Source: Tetraselmis striata (taxonomy: Eukaryota > Chlorophyta > Chlorodendrophyceae > Chlorodendrales > Chlorodendraceae). Taken from it: a stretch of DNA of 64,000 bases. The stretch covers positions 62,001 through 126,000 of the forward strand of contig VCJN01000999.1 of the NCBI GenBank assembly GCA_006384855.1, read 5' to 3'. Numbering within the stretch: the stretch's first letter is position 1; each line of letters begins with the position of its first letter. The notes beneath the pieces were generated by a model. It had not been told where the DNA came from. It ran no database searches and saw nothing but the letters and a program-made list of their open reading frames with translations. Below are positions 56,322 through 64,000 of the stretch, one piece after another. Position numbers and translations under genes: made by a program.

Positions 56322-58610
56322 ATGGTGCCCTCATCGACCCTGCTTCCTGGCTCAGCACGACTCGCGATGGCGTCACGAGTGCCGACGGCGTCTACTGGCT
56401 GGTTTCGGAGCGCCGGCGGCGGGCCGGTGCCGATGATGACGCCGATAACGTCGACGCCGACGCTATCGCGGGCGGTCGGGCAGCGACGACGACGCCCCTA
56501 CGGCGGCGCTGGCGTTCCTGGGGCGCCCCTGCGCCGTGTCCTCCCAGTTTCCATGTCCTCGTCGGCCCTGGGGGAGGGGGGGCGGGCCGGCGGCCGGAAG
56601 CGGGCGGGCGGCGGCGGCAAGCGGAGGCAGGGAGGCGGCGGCGGGGGTGGCAGCGGGTCGGGCGGCCGGTTCCGCGTCTCGGAGGTCAAGGTGCCGTGGC
56701 GAGAGGACGCCGGGAAGGTATGGGCGTGAACGAATGCGGGCGACCATCCCGCTGGTCGCAATTAGCCCCTCCCTCCCTCGCCGCCATCTGCCTGCCAGTG
56801 AGGGCTTCCCACAGATATCCCAAGTCTCTTTAGTCCCCCCCCCCCCCCCCCCCCCCCTTTTCTCAACCATCAAACCTACCCAGCCAGTAGTCCAGGCCGC
56901 ATGTTCCCGCCTGCTGCCGACGCCCGACTCCTCTCCCATCCCTCGAACCTGCTTTTGACCTTCTAGCTCCCGCCGATGCCTGGCACGCCGGTCGCTGAGA
57001 GGTTTGTGGGCCCTGCGGCCTGCAGGACAGCTACAAAGTGACAACGCGGCTGCTGGAGGCGATAGCCAAGCGCATGGGTCTCGCCAAGCCGGTAACTCCC
57101 CTCTATTCCCTCTCTGCCGTTTTCCCTTCCCCCCCCCCCCCCCCCCCCCTCCCCCTCCCCCCACCCTCTCCCCCATATTCTCCTTTCCACCGTGTGCCTC
57201 GTTCCTTCCTCCTGGGAATCCTGCTGCCTGGGAGTCGCATGGTGTTGGGTTCGGAGGCAGGAGAGCATCGCTTACAGGCGTAAAACCAGGCGTGGCGGGA
57301 AGTGCGTGTGTCGGGAGGGACGGAGTGTAAGGGGCTATGCTGCCAGGTGGCTGAGAGCCAGGTTGGCGGCCGCCGCAGGACGCGCTGCCGCTGTCTGCGG
57401 TGGAGGTGGTGCGCAAGTCGTTCGACGCGCGCAAGGTGGATGCCAAGGCGTGGGTGTACGTGGTGGACGTGGACGCCAAACACGCGGAGGCCGCCAACGA
57501 TGGGCGGCGCCCGCGCACCGCGCCCGGGCGATGCGAGTGGTGGGCCACCCCGCCATGCAATGCTCTGCCAATCTCGGCCTGCATCTGCATGACGCAGGGC
57601 AGAGGGGGGTATGCTGCACCTGCAACTGGTCCTTGTCCCCAAGCCGCCGGTCCTGGTTAGTCAAGGTTTACTACCCGGTTAATAACCACCCCCCATGTTT
57701 CCGTCACACTTGCGGCCGCCGCGTCCCTGCAGGCTTGGCGCAGGTTACGACAGCGCCGCTGCGCAGGAGGACGGCCCTCCGCCTGCCCGGGAGGCTGCCG
57801 GGAAGCGGAGCTCGAAGCCCGTGGTCGTCGTGGGCAGGTGCCCCCCCCCCCTCCCCCCCCCCCCCCCCGGGCAGCGCCATGGCCGCCACTTCTAGGAATC
57901 CATAAATTCATGCTGCAGTGCCGGCCTGCACGTCAGCGAGAAAAGAAACCCCTCACGCATACCGGTAGGCACAACCTCAATGTGCGCCAGTATGCCTGCG
58001 GTGGTGTTGCCGGCGACTTCGACTTGGGGTGACCCGGGGGGGGGGGAAGAGGGGGGGCATCCCTGATGCAATGCGTTACCGACCCCGCGGAAACCTAATG
58101 CCCTACAAAATCTTGCGGCCTTCGGACGCTAAACTGAAACCCTATGCATAGGGTTTGCAACCAAAACCCAAGCTGCAAGCTAGTTTCAATGAATTCCGTA
58201 CAACACCACCTTTATAGCTGCCTACATCCATTCAGGCGAGCCGGCACGCGCGTCATCGAGAACAGGGAGTGATAACCAAGTGAGGTTATTAACTGGCGAC
58301 TAACTTCTGGGGGACTCCTTACCCTTAACACAAACAGTTTTGGGGTTTTTCTTAGCCGCGTTTTACTCCAACTCACTGGCACTCGGGGTTTGTCGCCCGA
58401 GTCGCCACATTTCGGGCAATTTGTGGGGTGGTAATTAACCGGGTGTCAACCCTCGACTCACCAAACTGGCGGCTCCGGGACAATGACCAGTTGCGGGGAT
58501 AGTGCCCGCACATGCGCCTAGCTGCACCTGACCGCGTCCACAATCGTCAAAACACATGCACCGCTACCACCGTTACACTTTGGGCGCGCTATACGCTATT
58601 ATTTGCCCCC

Positions 58611-58641
<31 letters not shown>

Positions 58642-60992
58642 AAACACACATACGCGCGCACCCCCACCTGCCAAGACAGAAATACTACTCTTGTCTGGAA
58701 ATCGACCATAATACGCCACAAATACGGTAGAACGGAATCCTCACCCGATGGCGCAACTCAATCCATTACTTTGGCGACCCGCAAACCTGGCTACTGTCGG
58801 AGCGAGTGACGGAGGGGCTTGGTGTGGACCACGGCCTCTCTGGCAATGCGAGCCATCCTGCCGGCGCGCAGTGTATGTTGTCACGATGTGGGTAAATGAT
58901 GGTAGCGCCTACTGTCACATCAGCTAACTACAAATACTTGTTGCACACTACTAAAAGCTCGTCGTCTAAATGAACGGGTGCGGATGCGCCTATAAGAACC
59001 ATTAGATTTATAATTTCACGCAGCTTCATTCCTGCCACTTTTTTACACCCCACAGGCTAGCTGTCTCACGGCCCGGCGGCATTTTAACCGGCATAGGGTC
59101 GGCCGTAACTCGTAGCATGCAGCCCTATGAATAACAAAAAGTGCAAGTAGCCTCAAATCGACCCATAAGAACATTCGTTGTTTAGTTCCACTATAGTTTC
59201 GTCTACACGTGACCTCTGGCGGGCAGGGCAGGGTCTCATTTGATGTGTTGTTATCACCGCGCCGGCACCCCTACATAAACTACACACCACAAAAAATGCA
59301 AATGGTCTGCCGATAACTCACATTGTGAACTCCCCCCCCCCCCCCCCCCCCCCCCCCCTCTCCCCCCCCCCCCCCCCCCCGCCCGGCGCGCGCACGAAGA
59401 GGGAAAACTGTTTTAGCCGGTGAAATACTGAAATAGCCCGCGGACTGATATCTACGGTAGTACCCTGTTACGAGTGGGCGACGCTGGCTCGCGGTTGCTG
59501 CATAAAGAACCCCCTCACATCCATGCAGCAGCAGCAGCAGCAGCAGCAGCGGCGGTGGTTGTGGGGCCGCGATGAGCTGAGTCGCTGCTGCTCTGGGGGT
59601 GTTGTTCTGCGGCACCTGACAGCGGCCCTGCAGGCCTCTTCTCGGCGCTGGCACTCGCGGAGGCGGGCCACAAGGTGCTGCTGCTGGAGCGCGGCAAGGC
59701 GGTGGAGGACCGTGGGCGCGACATTGGTACCCCCCCCCCCCCCACACACACACACACCCTGCGGGAGGTAGAGAATTAGGAGCAGCGCTAGTCCTGAGTT
59801 CTGTTCTGTACAGGAAAGTAGGCACCATACAATCATTGCGGGTGCTGACACACTGCTAACATCCCATTCTAGAAGCCTCACATTGGGCTTGCATGCAACC
59901 CATAAGAATATTTGCGACAGTTCCGCTATAGTGCCGACGAAATATGACCTCTGGCAAGCAGGGCATTAGGTTCTTATTCGAGGTGTTCTCATTGCCGAGT
60001 CGGCATTGTGACTTGCACACCGATGCCACATAGCCGGACTTAAACCTTCGATACACCTCCATGCATACCACAACCTCTGCCTCAAAGCGCTACGCCATGC
60101 TGCCCTTGTGAAGCACCCACTGGGGAGCAGGGCGGCACGCGGGGGGGGGGGGGGGGGGCACCTATGTAGTAAGAGTGCCAGATCTATCGTATACATCCCG
60201 GCATGCACTACGGAACATGCTGGTCCACACTGCCCGACCATTGTTTCCTAGAGGCTGCGGCGGTATGGCAAGCTGGCTCCTGTAGCACGCCACACCGTCA
60301 GGCTGCGCGGTCCCTACTCCATTTGAGACGCGCATGATGCTGTCGATCTTCTCAGCCCCCTCCCCCCACCCACCTCCTCCTCCCTCCCCATCATCCCCGC
60401 ATGTCGTGCACTAGCACTCTTGGATTCAATTTCGTTTCACGAAAACACTTCCAGCATTACATCGGATAATTACGCTACTTATACAGGTGCCGACAAACCG
60501 AAAGGAGCCTTAGTAGAAGCCTCACACTGGGCTCCGAGAACATTTGCAAAGGTCCCGCTATACATAGTGCCGCATTCATTTTTCCTCTGGCACGCAGGGC
60601 AGGTTCTTATTGCCTCCGTGTTGTTATTACCGCAACAGCACCCGTAGCACTTTGCGTCATCCCAACTCCCCCCCCCCCCCCCCCATCCCCCCCAAATACT
60701 ACGTAACTCCATGGCTTATTAGCTTATTAAACTACTAAGCTGAATAGCAACACGGCGGTAGTAAAGCCTTGTACCACATTTGTACGCGGGATTTCGGAAG
60801 GCAGCGAAGAGGCAAATGTGTGTGGATTCAATACCATGTAACTCGCGTCAATTCATCTCTCCATTGGCCTGTTTCCTCGCCGTAGCTCCTGTGCGTGGTA
60901 TACCGCGGTCGGTTCGTTCTGGGGTTCTTATGTTGTGTGTCCTCAAGCTGAACCCCGCTAAGGTTGGGATAGTTCCATGAACAACCCCCCCG

Positions 60993-61023
<31 letters not shown>

Positions 61024-63614
61024 AAAGGGCTTACTTGCTGGGATACCATGAATGGGTAAACCTAAGAACAACTCCGCTAACGCTGGCGTATTAATGTCAT
61101 AGTAATATTAATAGTAATATCAGTAATTAACTGTGACTATTTGGCATCGTTATAAAATGGAAAAATGTGCGTATTACAGTGGAAAGTAATGCCAATTACC
61201 CATTGAGGCATAGCAATAGCAATTATAGCATCTCAATAGGACTCCACTGACGACGCTGACATAAATACGTGACCCTCCAAAAGGCCTACCATGATAATGG
61301 CAACCCTAAATAATGGGCCAATGCAACAACGTCGGTTTAATTGGGTTGAACGTTAATCGTAAGAGGGCTTATGCGCAACCCTACCCCTCCCATCCTTACT
61401 TACCCTCGCTTCCGGATTCCCCCCTCCCCCCCCCCCCCCCCCCCCCCGTTTTTCCTTCCCACAGGAGCCCTCTTTGTGCGCGGACGACTCAACGCAGAGA
61501 GCAATCTGTGCTACGGCGAGGTGCGCCGCCGGCGCACAGCCCTGCTGCCGCACCCGGTCTCCCCGCCCGCCATCTCGGGCTGCCGGGGAAGGGCCACACG
61601 CGACAGTGCCAGTGCACCGAGCGCCGCATGCTTTGCTGTGGATGGCCACAATAAGCTGCAGGCTGGCGATGTGTGGCTGTGTGCGCGGGCCGCGCGCTAT
61701 CTGCGGCTACTTACACCTGCAACTGGTTATTATACCCCGAAGATGCCTATTTGGTTATTAACTGGATAGTAACGACCCCCAAGTAATTGCCAGAAATGGG
61801 GCGGTTCGGGCGACAAACCTCGACTGGGAGTGTGGTGGCGCGAAAAGTTGCCGCTTTAATAGAGCTGAAAACATCTAAAGGCCATGGCTAATGGTCGGTG
61901 TATTGGGTCAGTCGACTAGACCTCCAGGAAGTCGTCCGTTTGAAGCACACTTCGTCAAAATCGGTTATTGACGGTTTACCCGCCCCCACCCCGCGCCCCC
62001 AATGGAAGTCGCCAGCGGCACCGTAGGCCTAGCTGTGTTGTGCCATCTGCCCTAATGAGTACCGTAGCACTGGATTGGGTTCACGGGTAGTTAGGAAACG
62101 AACGAACTGTCTTGCATCATTGGATTGGAATATTGGTGCTGTTTTTCCTGGTGTATGCGAATGTATTCACATATAGTTGTTCTTTTCTTTCTATGCAGGG
62201 GAAAGTGGGGGGGGGGGGGGGGGGAGGGGGGGGAGCAAGTAGCACATGACGGGTTGGGATCGCGGTATATCATTATGTTTACTCCCCCCCCCCCCCCCCC
62301 CCTCCTGCGCGAAAAGCAATAATATTTGTCTTGGCATATTTCGCATGATACACCACAAATACCACACAAATTGTCTGACTCGCTGCAAAACAGATTATTT
62401 TTTCCGACCTGCGAACCTATGCAAATGTTACGGTGTTGCGAGCCAAAAGTGTGGTTCCGGAGGTTGGTGGACAAGCGACTGGCGTGTCACGAGTTTACGA
62501 CTGTGATGTGCTCTCATCACGGGGCGATGTAATCCGTCCACTGACGGGCCCTTAGTCCGCACCGAGGCGTTGCCCTCAGTGCTAATCCTACGCCGTCCTG
62601 CGGGATGTGAGCGCCATGCACTACTCATGCATATTGGGTGCTGGCACCAGCGCTGAAGGGGTTTAGGGTTGTTACTTCAGGGTTTGGGACTTGGATTTTA
62701 AGTCCCTAGCGGTTCGCAGTGAACGTGCGGACGGCCGGTGGCAGCGCTGACAGGAAGGGGGGGCTGCCGCCGTGAATGATGCGCTCAGGGAGGGGCTGGC
62801 ACCTGGAGCGACGGCAAGCTCACGACGCGCATTGGGCGCAACAGCGGCAAGTCGCCCCGTCATGCCCGCCTGCCGCTGGCTTATCACGATCAGTGATACG
62901 CATAGATCCTGCCTTGATGGCTTTATCATATGATAATCACATCATAATGGGCGCCTCGTTTCTACTGTTGTGCTTGGTATTTGTCTTTCACGGTTCCTTT
63001 TCCGACCATTTTTATTGTGGGCCTCTCACCGTATTCCGTTACCACGCTGCGGATTTTGCTTTGCACCACTCTGCTCGAGCCCCTGGCGAATAAGGAAACT
63101 ATGCTGATATGGAACTCTATAATTATAAAGCGGCACGAATGAAGCAGAAGGGGGTCTCCGATTCTTTTCTGCGATATTCATTAATTTGGGAATTACCCAC
63201 AAACCTGATTTAATGATACGGTATAAATAGCAATCTAAAACTATATGTCTCTACCCGCATTCGTAATCCCTATCTCACCATTGAATAATAACGGATGGTT
63301 ATTGGTAGCAGGTGGGGATCTCCGATTTTTTTTCTACGGTATTCATAATTTTGGGGACTCACAAACCTGATTAAATGTTACTATAGATAGAGCACGAACA
63401 CAAAACTACATGCCTCCATCCGCATTTGACATCCCTTAATGCTGTGCCTGCCTGTGTTCCTGCGTGGCCGCTACGCCACGCAGACCCAGTCCGGCAGGTG
63501 CTGGCCGCGCTGCATCGTTTTGGCGCGCCCGATTCAGTGCTCAAGGCGGGAAAGCCTCACCTGGGGACGGACCGCCTGGTGCGCATCCTGCAGGGCTGCC
63601 GACAGCACCTACTG
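56322..63614 (+). CDS. FAD-dependent dehydrogenase (COG2509-like), 3' end beyond window
   Basis: Eight exons join in phase: 56322-56717, 57026-57091, 57379-57539, 57733-57837, 59623-59726, 61465-61520, 62789-62846 and 63484-63614, 359 codons so far. Residues 1-110 are Arg/Gly/Ser-rich, a transit-peptide and linker region. FRVSEVKVPWRED, YKVTTRLLEAIAKRMGL and VEVVRKSFDARKVDAKAWVY form the N-terminal domain typical of the plant/bacterial family. The FAD-binding Rossmann motif VVVVGSGPAGLFSALALAEA is split between exons 4 and 5, followed by LLERGKAVEDRGRDIGALFV, NLCYGEGGAGTWSDGKL across three exons, and APDSVLKAGKPHLGTDRL. The C-terminal FAD and substrate parts lie to the right. An uncharacterised flavin oxidoreductase, plastid in plants by annotation; substrate unknown. 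Exon 7 ends in a GC donor (GCAAGT). ATG 56322 is chosen as the start of the transit-like segment; 56121 is open in the same frame. Confidence 0.85.
58604..58641. repeat. Compound C-run plus (CA)n microsatellite
   Basis: About 24 C followed by CACACACACACACA in intron 4 of the FAD dehydrogenase gene. Confidence 0.95.
58975..59271 (+). mobile_element. MITE copy (CGGGTGCCG family), longer variant
   Basis: It starts CGGGTGCGGATGCGCCTATA and ends GCGCCGGCACCCC followed by TA. The right half has the shared GCCTCAAATCGACCCATAAG and TGACCTCTGGCGGGCAGGGC blocks; the left half is extra. It lies in intron 4 of the FAD dehydrogenase gene. Confidence 0.6.
59331..59380. repeat. Longest C-run cluster of the window
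   Basis: About 28 C, a CTC interruption, then about 19 C before GCCCGG, on the sense strand of intron 4 of the FAD dehydrogenase gene. Confidence 0.95.
59839..60005 (+). mobile_element. MITE copy (CGGGTGCCG family)
   Basis: It starts CGGGTGCTGACAC and has the blocks GCCTCACATTGGGCTTGCAT and ATGACCTCTGGCAAGCAGGG. The right end is worn (GCCGAGTCGGCA). In intron 5 of the FAD dehydrogenase gene. Confidence 0.6.
60484..60644 (+). mobile_element. Complete 161-bp MITE copy with TA duplication
   Basis: It starts CAGGTGCCGAC after TA (60482-60483) and ends CAGCACCCG before TA (60645-60646). Internal blocks GCCTCACACTGGGCTC and CCTCTGGCACGCAGGGCAGG agree with the other copies. Confidence 0.7.
63152..63440. 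repeat. Two ~125-bp direct repeats with 164-bp period
   Basis: GGTCTCCGATTC at 63152 and GGATCTCCGATTT at 63316 begin copies sharing GATATTCAT/GGTATTCAT, CACAAACCTGATT, an AAAACTA-ATG block and CCGCATT. They lie in intron 7 of the FAD dehydrogenase gene and run up close to the next acceptor. Confidence 0.75.
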
Positions 63615-64000
63615 GTGAGAGCCTCGCATCCGCCGCCTCTGACCCCGCGTGTGGCACCCGCATATGGGTACAAGTAAACGCAATTGCTGATGCCCTCATT
63701 GCCTGGTTTGGGGTTTAATGCTTAAGTTTTCGGTGTTAATATTAACCTACAATATCTCGCATCAGAAGACAAACCGGAGATAAACTGAGGATTTATATCC
63801 TTCATTCTTTGGCGGATGTAACCCACTACCGGATTCCTGGCAGAAACTACACTGATGGGACATATCTGGCAAATAGTCGATGTTAAATAGACATAGCAGC
63901 ATGTAAAGGGTGCGGGCAACGTTGTCTCTCGATGTTGTATTTTGTTGCGTAATCGCGAGCAGCAGCAGTAGATCATGTACATATGCGCCAGATGCGCCAT
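63615..64000. other. Right edge: intron of the FAD dehydrogenase gene
   Basis: After the donor GTGAGA at 63615 no further exon of the gene is recognisable. The remaining sequence is AT-rich and is probably intron 8, so the gene continues beyond the window. Confidence 0.55.

Larger units (their letters stand above)
58384..61830. repeat. Inverted pair of a ~60-90-bp repeat in introns
   Basis: 58384-58440 (TTTGTCGCCCGAGTCGCC onward) matches the reverse complement of about 61740-61830 (GGCGGTTCGGGCGACAAACC). Related GGTTATTAACTGG words lie at 58283 and 61751. Probably another small mobile family, two copies in opposite orientation. Confidence 0.5.

Noticed and set aside
4808-62302. C/G runs as sequencing gaps or assembly padding
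   Set aside because: Runs vary in length, carry single-base interruptions and pass into CA repeats, and gene phases agree across them. An artefact cannot be fully excluded without reads.
1-64000. CRISPR arrays, rRNA genes, bacterial operons
   Set aside because: The window has spliced genes throughout. The tandem repeats lack the repeat-spacer pattern and no rRNA core sequences are present.

Overview
The window is nuclear DNA of a eukaryote with intron-rich, GC-rich genes, most likely a chlorophyte green alga. This is an inference from four things: plant-like versions of a TrmA-family methyltransferase and a COG2509-type FAD dehydrogenase, very GC-rich exons in more AT-rich spacers, TGTAA motifs shortly after two stop codons (the green-algal polyadenylation signal), and transit-peptide-like N termini. 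No rRNA gene, complete tRNA or CRISPR array was seen.

Seven host genes can be modelled so that every splice phase agrees: a tRNA/rRNA uracil-C5-methyltransferase (4495-12382, +, 7 exons, 500 aa); an LRR protein with one repeat per exon (13679-16247, -, 8 exons, 329 aa); a protein with six EsV-1-7-like Cys repeats (38403-40118, +, 340 aa); a PhyH-family oxygenase-like protein (41485-42745, -, 347 aa) with H-x-G where the iron-binding H-x-D/E is expected; a 634-aa coiled-coil protein (44679-48955, +); an LYR-motif protein (51275-51703, -), whose ATG overlaps the stop codon of another ORF; and a 154-aa single-pass membrane protein (52845-54621, +). An eighth, an FAD-dependent dehydrogenase (from 56322, +), runs off the right edge.

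Between these lie mobile-element graveyards. At 0.5-2.9 kb is a decayed LINE with a C-terminal PD-(D/E)XK-like domain and 225-bp tandem units upstream. A hAT remnant sits inside the 3.8-kb methyltransferase intron. DIRS-type fossils lie at 19.7-20.6 and 49.5-49.7 kb. The segment 25.87-37.59 kb is bounded by almost identical 52-bp inverted repeats flanked by TTA, and holds a decayed PIF/Harbinger transposase, an intact 411-aa zinc-motif gene, a TNP2-like transposase remnant and several tandem arrays. A 1,031-bp Harbinger-like non-autonomous element with perfect 38-bp inverted repeats and a ~100-bp internal palindrome lies at 43.06-44.09 kb. At least six copies of a TA-flanked MITE family are scattered through the window.

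The most pervasive oddity is about 40 homopolymer C or G runs of 13-35 nt. Within genes they are almost always C on the sense strand, often directly after a 5' splice site. Several introns also appear to use GC-AG ends, supported by phase agreement across the splice.
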